Positions 25,342-34,210 of a DNA stretch of 64,000 nucleotides are shown one piece after another. The notes under the pieces were generated by a model, which saw nothing but the letters and a program-made list of their open reading frames with translations, ran no database searches and was not told the origin of the DNA. Both the position numbers and the translations under genes were made by a program. How positions within the stretch are numbered: position 1 is the stretch's first letter; every line of letters begins with the position of its first letter. This DNA is from Tsukamurella ocularis (GTDB lineage Bacteria > Actinomycetota > Actinomycetes > Mycobacteriales > Mycobacteriaceae), in NCBI RefSeq assembly GCF_024807615.1, contig NZ_JANUCJ010000003.1, positions 434,001 through 498,000 on the forward strand, written 5' to 3'.

Positions 25342-27009
25342 ATGACCGACGGACCCCTCATCGTCCAGTCCGACAAGACCCTCCTGCTGGAGGTCGACCA
25401 CGAGCTGGCGGGCGCGGCGCGTGCTGCGATCGCGCCCTTCGCCGAGCTCGAGCGCGCCCCGGAGCACGTGCATACCTACCGCGTGACCCCGCTGGCGCTG
25501 TGGAACGCGCGCGCCGCCGGGCACGACGCGGAGCAGGTGGTGGACGCCCTCGTCAGCTTCTCCCGCTATCCGGTGCCGCAGCCGCTGCTAGTCGACGTGG
25601 TCGACACCATGAGCCGGTACGGCCGGCTGCAACTGGTGAAGAGCCCCGTGCACGGCCTCACCCTCGTCTCGCTGGACCGCGCGGTGTTGGAGGAGGTTCT
25701 GCGGCACAAGAAGATCGCTCCTATGGTCGGGGCCCGCATCGACGACGACACCGTCCTGGTGCACCCGTCCGAGCGCGGCCACCTCAAGCAGCTGCTGCTC
25801 AAAGTGGGCTGGCCCGCCGAGGACCTCGCCGGCTACGTCGACGGCGAGTCGCACCCCATCGCGCTCGATACGGAGTCCGACCCGTGGGAGTTGCGCGACT
25901 ACCAGAAGGTCGCCGCGGACTCGTTCTGGCTCGGCGGTTCCGGCGTCGTCGTGCTGCCGTGCGGCGCGGGCAAGACGATGGTCGGCGCGGCCGCGATGGC
26001 GCGGGCGCAGGCCACGACCCTGATCCTGGTGACGAACACCGTCGCGGGCCGGCAGTGGAAACGGGAACTGCTCGCGCGCACGTCCCTCACCGAGGAGGAG
26101 ATCGGCGAGTACTCGGGCGAGAAGAAGGAGATCCGCCCGGTCACCATCGCCACCTATCAGGTGCTCACGCGGAAGTCGAAGGGCGAGTATAAGAACCTCG
26201 ACCTGTTCGACTCGCGCGACTGGGGACTGATGATCTACGACGAGGTGCACCTGCTGCCCGCTCCGGTGTTCCGGATGACCGCCGACCTGCAGTCCCGCCG
26301 GCGGCTCGGCCTCTCCGCGACCCTGGTGCGCGAGGACGGCCGCGAGGGCGACGTCTTCTCGCTGATCGGGCCGAAGCGCTACGACGCGCCATGGAAGGAC
26401 ATCGAGGCACAGGGATGGATCGCGCCCGCCGACTGCGTCGAGGTGCGGGTCACGCTCACCGAGAACCAGCGCATGCAGTACGCGACCGCCGAGCCCGACG
26501 AGCGCTACCAGCTGGCGTCCACCGCCCCGACGAAGGTGGCCGTGGTGAAGTCGATCCTGGAGCGACACAAGGGCGCCCCGACGCTCGTGATCGGCGCCTA
26601 CCTGGATCAGCTGGAGCAGCTGGGCCGCGAGCTCGACGCCCCCGTCATCACCGGCTCGGTGAAGAACAAGGAGCGCGAGGCCCTGTTCGATCGGTTCCGA
26701 GCGGGAGAGATCTCCACCCTGGTGGTCAGCAAGGTCGCGAACTTCTCCATCGACCTGCCGGAGGCCTCCGTCGCCGTGCAGGTCTCGGGCACGTTCGGCT
26801 CGCGGCAGGAGGAGGCGCAGCGTCTCGGCCGGCTCCTGCGCCCCAAGCACGACGGCGGCACGGCGCACTTCTACTCCGTCGTCTCCCGCGACACCCTCGA
26901 CGCCGACTACGCCGCGCATCGCCAACGCTTCCTGGCGGAGCAGGGCTACGCCTACCGCATCGTCGACGCCGACGACATCCTCGGCCCCGCCATCGGCGAG
27001 GCAGGCTGA
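25342..27009 (+). CDS. DNA repair helicase XPB/Ercc3
   Basis: A 555-residue superfamily 2 3'-5' DNA helicase. An N-terminal damage-recognition-like domain (1-180) is followed by the helicase core: Walker A CGAGKT (Lys 211), Walker B DEVH (Asp 300), motif III LSATLVREDGR, motif IV-VI including VVSKVANFSIDLPEA and QEEAQRLGRLLRP. It corresponds to M. tuberculosis Rv0861c. CACAAT at 25330-25335 followed by 6 bases and ATG gives a leaderless internal promoter that overlaps the end of the preceding gene. Its 3' end is 1 base from the convergent HNH gene. Confidence 0.95.
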   Translation: MTDGPLIVQSDKTLLLEVDHELAGAARAAIAPFAELERAPEHVHTYRVTPLALWNARAAGHDAEQVVDALVSFSRYPVPQPLLVDVVDTMSRYGRLQLVKSPVHGLTLVSLDRAVLEEVLRHKKIAPMVGARIDDDTVLVHPSERGHLKQLLLKVGWPAEDLAGYVDGESHPIALDTESDPWELRDYQKVAADSFWLGGSGVVVLPCGAGKTMVGAAAMARAQATTLILVTNTVAGRQWKRELLARTSLTEEEIGEYSGEKKEIRPVTIATYQVLTRKSKGEYKNLDLFDSRDWGLMIYDEVHLLPAPVFRMTADLQSRRRLGLSATLVREDGREGDVFSLIGPKRYDAPWKDIEAQGWIAPADCVEVRVTLTENQRMQYATAEPDERYQLASTAPTKVAVVKSILERHKGAPTLVIGAYLDQLEQLGRELDAPVITGSVKNKEREALFDRFRAGEISTLVVSKVANFSIDLPEASVAVQVSGTFGSRQEEAQRLGRLLRPKHDGGTAHFYSVVSRDTLDADYAAHRQRFLAEQGYAYRIVDADDILGPAIGEAG

Positions 27010-27010
27010 C

Positions 27011-28231
27011 CTACGCCGCTTGGTCCGGGGCGGTGGACCGGTGGTGGTGTCCGCTCGGTGTTCGGGTGACGACGGTGTGCCGCCCGCTCGCGTCCGGCAC
27101 CACCCGGCTGGTCCAGCCGGTGGCTTCCTTGGCGTAGTTGCACGCCGCGCACAGCCCCTGCCCGTTCTGGAACTCGGTGGGACCTCCGGCTGCGTGTGGG
27201 ACGACGTGATCGGTGTGGGCGATGGGTGCGTCGCAGTACGGGGTGCGGCAGTAGCGGTCCCTGGCTCGGATCATCTCCGCCAGCCCGTCCGGGAAGCAAC
27301 GGGCCCGGGAGTCCATGCCGACGACCGCGCCCGACTCGGGCGCGACGTACAACCGCTTCACCCAGGCGACGCCCGCGGCGGTGGCCCTGCCGATGAGGTT
27401 GCGGGCGATCTCCGCCGGCATCGTCCCACCACCGTCGAGGTGCGCCGTCCCGGACCGGTCGCCGAGGAGGACGGTGGCGGGCATCGTCAGGTTCACCGTG
27501 ACCGGCTGGCCTGCGGCGGCCTCACGGCCGGTGATCCGCGCGAAGGCGGTGTCGGCCATGATCTGACCCCGCGTCCGCAGATCCGCACCGATCCCGATCA
27601 GGTTGGCCGCGTGCTTGCGGAGCGCCGCGTAGACGCCGACCCCTTGAGCGACCGGCAGCAGCAACGAGACCCTGGCCATTCCTTCGGGGAGCGGGCGGAT
27701 GGTGACGGTGCGGTCCTTCTCCGCGGACGCGTTCCGATCCACTGTCGCCTCCGCGTCCAGCCGATACGCGACCTGCTCGACCCGCGCGGCGAGTTGCTTG
27801 AGGCCCATCCCCGCGAGCGTCGCCGGATCGGTGCACAACTGCGCATCCGCGACATGTCGGTCCGATGCGTCCAGGTGCGCGAGGCCGCCGATGATCACCG
27901 GGATCGCCTCCGGAGTGAGGTCACCCTCGCGCAGGCGGGCGCGGGTGTGCGGCATCGTCTTCTCCAGCTCCACCGCCCGGTGCACGAACTTGGCGGCCGT
28001 GTTCGGCGCCACGTGCAACGCCAACCCGACCTCCGCGGCCACGCCCTGCTGCCATCGGTCCTGCGGCAACCCCGCCGCCACGCGCTCGCACACCCGCTCC
28101 CGCAGCAGCTCCGCCGCCAATCGATACTGCTCGAACACCGTCCGGCAGCGCTGCCGCTCCATCGAACGCAGCTGACCCGCTACGCCACCATCGGGTGGTC
28201 GGCCACCCTTTACACCAACGTCTTCGTCCAT
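27011..28231 (-). CDS. DUF222 / HNH endonuclease protein (13E12-like)
   Basis: A 406-residue protein of the family repeated in many actinobacterial genomes. The N-terminal DUF222 domain (about 30-270) is followed by an HNH domain near 325-370: YCRTPYCDAPIAHTDHVVPHAAGGPT then GLCAACNYAKE, with the zinc cysteines and catalytic His present. Nuclease activity in this family is unproven. TAGCGT (28243-28238) ends 6 bases before the ATG, a leaderless start. Confidence 0.9.
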   Translation of the reverse strand: MDEDVGVKGGRPPDGGVAGQLRSMERQRCRTVFEQYRLAAELLRERVCERVAAGLPQDRWQQGVAAEVGLALHVAPNTAAKFVHRAVELEKTMPHTRARLREGDLTPEAIPVIIGGLAHLDASDRHVADAQLCTDPATLAGMGLKQLAARVEQVAYRLDAEATVDRNASAEKDRTVTIRPLPEGMARVSLLLPVAQGVGVYAALRKHAANLIGIGADLRTRGQIMADTAFARITGREAAAGQPVTVNLTMPATVLLGDRSGTAHLDGGGTMPAEIARNLIGRATAAGVAWVKRLYVAPESGAVVGMDSRARCFPDGLAEMIRARDRYCRTPYCDAPIAHTDHVVPHAAGGPTEFQNGQGLCAACNYAKEATGWTSRVVPDASGRHTVVTRTPSGHHHRSTAPDQAA

Positions 28232-28304
28232 ACCCTGACGCTACGCCGACCGACCGACAAGTTTTCGATATCGCAACACAACATCGAACACGCCTCGGAG
28301 GAGG

Positions 28305-29675
28305 TCACGCCGCGCGCGGCGCCACCGCTCCCCCGCGCGCGCCCATCAGGATCACGACACTCACCACCGCCGGCACCGCGGACCACAGCGCGACGGCGAC
28401 GTACCCGCCCTGCGCGGGGAGGAGCGCACCGTCGGGCGTGGCGCGCGTGAGGAGGAACCCGGCGAGCGCGCTGCCGATGGAGAAGCCGACGGCCCGCGCG
28501 ATCTGGTTGACCGCCATGACGCTGGCGGTCTCGGACTGCGGCGTTCCGTCGAGCACGAGCCGCGGCATCACGGCGGAGGCGCCGCCGACCCCGAGTCCTA
28601 AGACCGCCAGCGCTACCAGCACCGCCGGGAGGTTGTCGCGGCCGACCACGAACAACCCCGCCGCAGCGACGACAAACGCCGATGATGCCGCGAACGCACC
28701 TCGCGGACCCAGCCGCGCCGAGGCTCGCGGCGCCGCCCGCCCCGCAACGAAACCGAGCACGGAGAACGGGATGAGCGCGGCGCCGGCGGCGACGCCGGGG
28801 AGCGCGAAGCCGTACGGCGCACCATCGGGCACTTGGACGTATCGCGTGAGATCGCTGAACAGTAGGTACATCCCGATGCCGGCGACCAGCATCGCGAGGT
28901 TCGCGGCCGCCACCGACGGGCGCGCGACGAGCCTCAGGTCCACCAGAGGCTCGGCGCTCCGCAGCTCGACGGCCAACCACGTCGCGAGCACCGCGACCGT
29001 GCCGACGAGCACGCCGACCACCGCGGCCGGCCGGCCCCACAGCGCGGGCTCCGCGACCAGGAACACCACACCGAGCGTGCCCACGCCGAGCAGCAGCGCC
29101 CCGGGCACGTCGATCCGCGGGCGCGGACCGGGCTCGTCAACGGGGACCGCGCCCCACGCGACCGCGAGCGCGACCAGCGTGATCGCGAGGCCGGTCCCGT
29201 AGGCGGCGCGGAGGCCGAGCGCCTGGTCGACGAGGCCGACCAGCGGGTACCCCACGCCGATGCCGACGGTGGAGGCGACAGACAGGGAGGCGATGGTGCT
29301 CGTCGCCCGGTCCGCCGGGAGGGCGCTGCGCGCCACACTGACCAGCAGCGGCACCAGCGCGATGCCCACGCCTTGCAGCGCGCGCCCGACGAGGAGCGCC
29401 GCGAACGGCAGGGGCAGCACCGTCAGCACCCCGCCGACCGCGACCACGCCCAACGTGCCGAGGATCATGCGCCTGCGCAGTGGCCCGGCGCCGAGCCGGC
29501 CGAGCACCGGCCCGGCGATGGCGCCCGTGAACAGCGTGATCGTCAGCGTCCATTGCGCGGCGCCCAGCGGCACGTCCTCCGAGCGCGCGACCGCGGTGAT
29601 GAGCGGCGCGCCTACGCTCCCGATCACTGCCGCGCAGAGGGCGACGGTGACCAGCGCGCCGGACAGCCGGCTCAC
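28305..29675 (-). CDS. MFS drug-efflux-type transporter
   Basis: A 456-residue membrane protein with 14 hydrophobic segments, fitting the DHA2 (14-TM) exporter group: VSRLSGALVTVALC start, motif C-like GVGIALVPLLVSVARS, and QGVGIALVP. Substrate unknown; drug or metabolite export is the usual role. The GTG start overlaps the stop of the tetR gene by 4 bases (GTGA), so the pair forms an operon under the palindromic operator at 30265. Confidence 0.87.
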   Translation of the reverse strand: MSRLSGALVTVALCAAVIGSVGAPLITAVARSEDVPLGAAQWTLTITLFTGAIAGPVLGRLGAGPLRRRMILGTLGVVAVGGVLTVLPLPFAALLVGRALQGVGIALVPLLVSVARSALPADRATSTIASLSVASTVGIGVGYPLVGLVDQALGLRAAYGTGLAITLVALAVAWGAVPVDEPGPRPRIDVPGALLLGVGTLGVVFLVAEPALWGRPAAVVGVLVGTVAVLATWLAVELRSAEPLVDLRLVARPSVAAANLAMLVAGIGMYLLFSDLTRYVQVPDGAPYGFALPGVAAGAALIPFSVLGFVAGRAAPRASARLGPRGAFAASSAFVVAAAGLFVVGRDNLPAVLVALAVLGLGVGGASAVMPRLVLDGTPQSETASVMAVNQIARAVGFSIGSALAGFLLTRATPDGALLPAQGGYVAVALWSAVPAVVSVVILMGARGGAVAPRAA

Positions 29676-30256
29676 GACGACGCCGGCCGGTTCGTCGCGG
29701 TGGTGACGTGCTCGAACAACCCTGGCCGGATCAGGGTGCGGACCCCGTCGGCCCAGGGTTCGTCGATCTCGGCCACGTCGAGCGCGGCCCCGGCGTTGAG
29801 CAGCATGCCGAACGCCAGGAAGGTCTTGACGGTGACGGGATCGAGCCCGGTGCCGTCCGCGGTGGTGTCCCACAGGCGCGCAAAACAGCCGCGCACGACG
29901 TCCCGGACCTCGGAGTCCCCGCAGGCGGCGAAGGCCTGCAGCTGGAGGCGCAGGGCCGTGTCGTCGGCGAGGTTCTCGTAGTACTCGGCGCCCATCCGCG
30001 CGAGCGCCTCGATCCCGACGGTGCCCTCCCCCGCCCTCGCCATCGCGTCGACGAGGGCGGCGAACGCGCCGGTGACGAGATCGAGAAACAGAGCCTTCTT
30101 AGTGCCGAACATTCGGAAGACGTAGGCCTGCGTGATCCCCGCCTCGCGGGCGATCTCGTCGATCGACGCGCCGTGGAGGCCGTGCGCGCCGAACTCGCGC
30201 GCGGCGATGCCGAGTACTTGCGCCCTGCGTTCTGGTCCGCTCATCCGGGTGCTCAC
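29672..30256 (-). CDS. TetR-family repressor of the adjacent MFS exporter
   Basis: A 194-residue regulator: N-terminal HTH (about 15-55; AAREFGAHGLHGASIDEIAREAGITQAYVFRMFGTK in family form) and a ligand-binding C-terminal domain. It starts on GTG; TAATCT ends 6 bases upstream (leaderless), and the promoter lies inside a 23-bp near-palindrome, implying autorepression of the tetR-MFS operon. The ligand is unknown. Confidence 0.92.
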   Translation of the reverse strand: MSTRMSGPERRAQVLGIAAREFGAHGLHGASIDEIAREAGITQAYVFRMFGTKKALFLDLVTGAFAALVDAMARAGEGTVGIEALARMGAEYYENLADDTALRLQLQAFAACGDSEVRDVVRGCFARLWDTTADGTGLDPVTVKTFLAFGMLLNAGAALDVAEIDEPWADGVRTLIRPGLFEHVTTATNRPASS

Positions 30257-30264
30257 CCGGCCAG

Positions 30265-30287
30265 ATTAGTAGTTACTAACAACTAAT
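30265..30287. promoter_or_regulatory. TetR operator overlapping the tetR-MFS promoter
   Basis: A 23-bp near-perfect palindrome: left arm ATTAGTAGTTA, central C, right arm TAACAACTAAT, with a single mismatched pair. Being AT-rich in a GC-rich genome it stands out. It covers the minus-strand -10 box (TAATCT) of the tetR gene. It also includes the last bases of the small gene ending at 30283. Confidence 0.85.
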
Positions 30288-30564
30288 CACAACCCTCCGG
30301 ACACGGATCGCCGACCACGCGGACGTCGCCGGCCTCCCCGACGACGTCGATCGGCCGACAGGGGCACCAGCCGCCGCGCGTCACCGGCGGACGTGCCCGC
30401 CCGGCCACGATGCTGCCGTGCAGCGTCCCGTCGGCGCCCCAGTGCAGGATGTCGTGCGTCCACGGCTCGAGCAGGATCTGATGCCGCTCGTACATCTCGA
30501 CGTGGTTCCGCCGGAACTCGGCGAATCGCGCAGCCAGCTCCGCCAGGTAGTCGTGGAATCGCAT
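30283..30564 (-). CDS. hypothetical protein with C-terminal cysteine clusters
   Basis: A 93-residue protein that I do not recognise. An amphipathic N-terminal half (FHDYLAELAARFAEFRRNHVE) is followed by a HWGADGTLHG segment and a C-terminal half with CPC and CPEGC, possibly metal binding. The start ATG 30564 has AAAGGCGGGTG upstream; a GTG at 30570 is possible. Its stop falls inside the TetR operator. No link to neighbours is evident. Confidence 0.6.
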   Translation of the reverse strand: MRFHDYLAELAARFAEFRRNHVEMYERHQILLEPWTHDILHWGADGTLHGSIVAGRARPPVTRGGWCPCRPIDVVGEAGDVRVVGDPCPEGCD

Positions 30565-30790
30565 GGTCACCCGCCTTTTTCACTCGATCGCAGCTTCCCC
30601 CACGATCCTGGGCGACGAGGCCCGGTAGGTCCAGCGAGTATTTCTACCGCCATCCGGTGGCGTAACTGAACGGTCTCCCCTGGGGGCCGTCCACCCGAGC
30701 GCTTTCGGAGCGTCCGCACAGCCCTGTCCACCAGGGCCCGAATTCACTGCGGGAGAACACCGCGTCCACAAGAGTGACAACTCGAAAGAG

Positions 30791-31693
30791 CTAGCCGAGA
30801 GCCGGTGTACAGAACAAGCGGTAGAAGTAGTCGTGCAGCGCTGCCATCCCGGCGGAGAACTCCCGACCACGAGCCCACGCCAGGCCGATCCTCATGTCCG
30901 GCACCGTATCCCGCAACAGCGTCGTGTCGATCCGCCGGCCCTCCAGAGACCACGGACGGTAGACCATGTCGGACAGCACGGTCACCGCGTTGCCGTTCGC
31001 GACCACGCTGCGGATCGCCTCGATGGACGAGGTCCGGATCAGCACGTCCATCGGGCGATCGCCCCAGTACGCGCGAGTCGTGACGTCCGCCTCGTCGACG
31101 GTGAGCAGCGCGTACGGGTACTGCTCGACGTCCGCGAGCCGGACGCGGTCGCGACCCGCGAGCGGATGCGTGGGCGCCATCCACAGGCGCCGCCGCGAAT
31201 GCACGAAGGTCTCGTGCTCGAGCCGTTCGTCGTCGGCGACGTTCGACGTGAGCAGCAGCCCGAAGTCGAGATCGCCCGCGACGACCGCCTCCTCGATGGC
31301 CGCCCGATCCTCCTCGCGCCAGTCCACCTTGAGCCCGGGGTGCAGCACGGCGAGGCGCTGGACGTGCTGCGGCAGGAAATACCCCATCACGGTGTACGAG
31401 ACCCCCACCCGGACCACGCCCTCGACGTGCGAGTCCGCCGCGGTCACCGACTCCGCCTCCTCGAGCAGGTCGAGGATCTGGCGCGCCTTCGGCAGGAGCG
31501 CCTCCCCCGCAGAGGTGAGGGCCACACCGCGCGAGGTCCGGTGGAGCACCGCGGTACCGAGTTGCTGCTCGATCTGCTGCATCGCGGTGGTCACCGACGA
31601 TTGGGAGACGAACAGCTCGCGCGCCGCGGCGCTGACCTGCCCGGCCTCGGCCACCGCGACGAAGTACCGCAACTGGCGCACCGACAAACCCAC
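30791..31693 (-). CDS. LysR-family regulator of the 5-oxoprolinase cluster
   Basis: A 300-residue LysR protein: N-terminal winged HTH (LSVRQLRYFVAVAEAGQVSAAAR, then SQSSVTTAMQQIEQQLG) and a C-terminal periplasmic-binding-like effector domain from about 90. The GTG at 31693 is chosen because GGAGG lies 5 bases upstream; longer readings into the promoter region lack family similarity. It is divergent from pxpA, the classical LysR layout, and most probably controls that operon with an oxoproline- or carboxylate-type effector (inference). The 220-bp gap 30571-30790 downstream shows only a weak hairpin. Confidence 0.9.
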   Translation of the reverse strand: MGLSVRQLRYFVAVAEAGQVSAAARELFVSQSSVTTAMQQIEQQLGTAVLHRTSRGVALTSAGEALLPKARQILDLLEEAESVTAADSHVEGVVRVGVSYTVMGYFLPQHVQRLAVLHPGLKVDWREEDRAAIEEAVVAGDLDFGLLLTSNVADDERLEHETFVHSRRRLWMAPTHPLAGRDRVRLADVEQYPYALLTVDEADVTTRAYWGDRPMDVLIRTSSIEAIRSVVANGNAVTVLSDMVYRPWSLEGRRIDTTLLRDTVPDMRIGLAWARGREFSAGMAALHDYFYRLFCTPALG

Positions 31694-31706
31694 GATCGCC
31701 TCCTGA

Positions 31707-31723
31707 TATCGAGTCTTCCGATA
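31707..31723. promoter_or_regulatory. candidate LysR box in the lysR-pxpA divergent region
   Basis: TATCG (31707-31711) and CGATA (31719-31723) form a dyad containing a T-N11-A core, the LysR-type recognition pattern. A second short dyad, CCAAT with ATTGG, lies near 31749-31764. Both sit between the divergent starts at 31693 and 31803. Confidence 0.55.
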
Positions 31724-31802
31724 ATGAAGCATCGCATGTTTGTTCTTCCCAATACCGAAATTGGCTCGTAGCGTCATGACCCAGATCACTCGAAGGAGGC
31801 CC

Positions 31803-32579
31803 GTGACCACCACGACCGATATCAACTGCGATATGAGCGAGGGCTTCGGCGCCTGGATGTTCGGCGACGACGTGGACGCGACGATGATGCCGCTCGTGAG
31901 CTCGATCAACGTCGCGGCGGGCTTTCATGCCGGCGACCCCTCGACCATCGATCGCACGGTGCGCCTCGCCCGGGAGCACGGCATCGGCATCGGCGTCCAC
32001 CCAGGATTCCGGGACCTCGTCGGATTCGGGCGGCGCCACATCGACGCCTCACCGCAGGAGCTGGTGAACGACTGCGTCTACCAGCTGGGGGCGGTCCGCG
32101 AATTCATCGCGCTCCACGGGCTCGCACTGCAGCACTTCAAACTGCACGGCGCCCTCTACATGCACGCGGCGCGCGACGCCGCCTTCGCCGAGCTGCTCAT
32201 CGACACCCTGCAGCGGATCGACCCGGAGCTCCCCGTTCTCGTGATGTCGGGCTCGGTGATCGAATCCGTGGCCCGCGACCGGAGCCAGCCGGTGGTCCGC
32301 GAGTTCTACGCCGACCGTCACTACGGCGCCGACGGGCAGATCGTCTTCACCCGGGACGTCGGGGCCCTGTCGCCCGAGGACGTCGCCGCCAAGGTGCTGC
32401 GCGCCTGCCGCGAGGGCACCGTCGTCGCGATCGACGGGACCGTCGTCACCGTCCCGTTCGAGTCCATCTGCATCCACAGCGACACCCGCGGCGCGATCAA
32501 TCTGATGACCAGCGCCCGCGCCGCGCTCGACGGAGCCCATATCACCGTCCGGTCCTTCGCGGACCAGCCCACCGACTGA
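31803..32579 (+). CDS. pxpA: 5-oxoprolinase subunit PxpA (LamB/YcsF family)
   Basis: The PxpA subunit of ATP-dependent 5-oxoprolinase, which opens 5-oxoproline to glutamate. At 258 residues it has the family length. Motifs: DINCDMSEGFGAW at the N terminus, SINVAAGFHAGDP, IGVHPGFRDLVGFGRR and KLHGALY. The GTG at 31803 is preceded by AAGGAGG at good spacing; translation from upstream ATGs would lack an RBS. It is the first gene of a five-gene operon with a biotin carboxylase module. Confidence 0.92.
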   Translation: MTTTTDINCDMSEGFGAWMFGDDVDATMMPLVSSINVAAGFHAGDPSTIDRTVRLAREHGIGIGVHPGFRDLVGFGRRHIDASPQELVNDCVYQLGAVREFIALHGLALQHFKLHGALYMHAARDAAFAELLIDTLQRIDPELPVLVMSGSVIESVARDRSQPVVREFYADRHYGADGQIVFTRDVGALSPEDVAAKVLRACREGTVVAIDGTVVTVPFESICIHSDTRGAINLMTSARAALDGAHITVRSFADQPTD

Positions 32580-32609
32580 CGATCCCGGACACGAAAGAGA
32601 GCACGCACC

Positions 32610-32858
32610 ATGACCATCCACGACGTCCCCGCGCCGCTTCCCGGAACCTTCTACCCGCGGGAATCCCCCAGCAGCCCGCCCTTCGTCTCGATCGGCGAAG
32701 TGGTGGCCGTCGGTGACCAGATCGGGCTCATCGAAGTGATGAAGATGTTCAATCCGATCACCGCCGAGGTGGCCGGGACCGTGGTCGAGATCCTGGTCGG
32801 CGCTGAGGATCCCGTCGACGTGGGCGACGTGCTACTCCGGATCGAGGTGGCCGACTGA
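32610..32858 (+). CDS. biotin carboxyl carrier protein (biotinyl domain)
   Basis: An 82-residue stand-alone biotinyl domain with the biotinylation motif EVMKM (Lys 45) and the flanking GDQIGLI and VGDVLLRI turns. It lacks the long Ala/Pro linker of classical AccB. The ATG follows GAAAGAGAGCACGC; its stop overlaps the next ATG (TGATG). It is the carrier partner for the carboxylase encoded next. Confidence 0.93.
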   Translation: MTIHDVPAPLPGTFYPRESPSSPPFVSIGEVVAVGDQIGLIEVMKMFNPITAEVAGTVVEILVGAEDPVDVGDVLLRIEVAD

Positions 32859-34210
32859 TGCCGGAGATCAAGCGACTCCTCGTCGCCAACCGCGGCGAGA
32901 TCGCCGTCCGCGTGATCCGCGCGGCGCAGGAGATGGGCATCGTCGCCATCGCCGCGTACAGCGACGCCGACGAGGCCTCGCTCGCGGTCCGCATCGCCGA
33001 CGAGGCCGTCAACATCGGTGGCGCGCATGCGAAGAAGAGCTACCTGAACGCCGCCGCCCTGCTCGAGGCCGCGACGAGCACCGGCGCCGATGCAGTGCAC
33101 CCCGGCTACGGCTTCCTCTCTGAGAACGCCGAGTTCGCGCGGGCCGTCACCGATGCAGGACTGGTGTGGATCGGGCCCGACGCCGGGACGATCGAGCGGA
33201 TGGGCCACAAGGCTCAGGCCATCGCCACCGCCCGCGCCGCGGGAGTACCCGTGGTGCCGGGCAGCGACGGGCTGCTGACCAGCGCCGACGAAGCCGTGGC
33301 GGTCGCCGGAGAGATCGGCTACCCGGTACTGCTCAAGGCCGCGGCCGGCGGCGGGGGCCGCGGCATCCGCATCGCCAGCACGGACGAGGAAGTGGCGCAG
33401 GCCTTCACCGACGCCCGGCAGGAGGCCGAGGCCGCATTCGGCGACGGCTGGATCTACCTGGAGAAGTTCATCACCCGCGCGCGCCACATCGAAGTCCAGG
33501 TCCTCGGGGACGGCACCGACGCCGTCCACTTCTTCGAGCGCGACTGCTCACTGCAGCGCCGCCGCCAGAAGGTGTGGGAAGAGGCGCCGGCCGCCATCCT
33601 CGACGGGGTCACCCGGGGCGCCCTGTGCGAGTCCGCCGTCGCCCTGACCAGGTCGGTGGGCTACGTCGGGGCCGGAACCATCGAGTATCTCTACGATCCC
33701 GATACCCGCGCGTTCTACTTCATCGAGATGAACACGCGGATCCAGGTCGAGCACCCGATCACCGAGGAGATCTGCAGCGTCGACCTGATCCGCGCCATGA
33801 TCGAGGTGTGCCAGGGCGATCCGCTGCCCTACCGCCAGGACGACATCGTCCGACGGGGCCACGCCATCGAGGTGCGGATCAACGCAGAGGACCCCGCCCA
33901 GGGATTCCGGCCGGCCCCGGGCACCGTCGAGACCGTCTCCTGGGCGCAGGGTCCGGGCGTCCGCGTCGACTCGATGGCCTACTCCGGCTATCGGATCCCG
34001 CCGTTCTACGACTCGCTGATCGGGAAGCTGATCGTCTGGGCGGAGACACGGGAACAGGCGCTGGCCAGGCTGGGGCGCGCGCTACGCGAGACCGAGATCG
34101 CCGCACCAGCCACCACGCTGCCCTTCTTCGAGGAGCTCCTCGCGGAGGACGACGTACGGCGCAACGCGCTGCACACCACCTGGATCGAACAGCGGACGGA
34201 GAAACAGTGA
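32858..34210 (+). CDS. biotin carboxylase subunit (AccC-like)
   Basis: A 450-residue ATP-grasp enzyme that carboxylates biotin. Motifs: KRLLVANRGEIAVRVIRAA at the start, HPGYGFLSENAEFA, the glycine-rich ATP loop KAAAGGGGRGIR, RHIEVQVLGDG and the catalytic EMNTRIQVEHPITEE. It is full length for AccC. Together with the biotinyl protein and the AHS1/AHS2 subunits it resembles a urea carboxylase split into pieces. It most probably carboxylates a small amide or lactam such as 5-oxoproline (inference), not acetyl-CoA. Confidence 0.92.
   Translation: MPEIKRLLVANRGEIAVRVIRAAQEMGIVAIAAYSDADEASLAVRIADEAVNIGGAHAKKSYLNAAALLEAATSTGADAVHPGYGFLSENAEFARAVTDAGLVWIGPDAGTIERMGHKAQAIATARAAGVPVVPGSDGLLTSADEAVAVAGEIGYPVLLKAAAGGGGRGIRIASTDEEVAQAFTDARQEAEAAFGDGWIYLEKFITRARHIEVQVLGDGTDAVHFFERDCSLQRRRQKVWEEAPAAILDGVTRGALCESAVALTRSVGYVGAGTIEYLYDPDTRAFYFIEMNTRIQVEHPITEEICSVDLIRAMIEVCQGDPLPYRQDDIVRRGHAIEVRINAEDPAQGFRPAPGTVETVSWAQGPGVRVDSMAYSGYRIPPFYDSLIGKLIVWAETREQALARLGRALRETEIAAPATTLPFFEELLAEDDVRRNALHTTWIEQRTEKQ

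Noticed and set aside
30791-31909. N-terminal extension of the LysR gene into the pxpA control region
   Set aside because: A good ribosome-binding site precedes GTG 31693 and LysR similarity begins there.
32858-34210. Primary acetyl-CoA or propionyl-CoA carboxylase subunit
   Set aside because: It overlaps pxp genes on both sides and has a stand-alone short biotinyl partner with no CoA-carboxyltransferase gene nearby.
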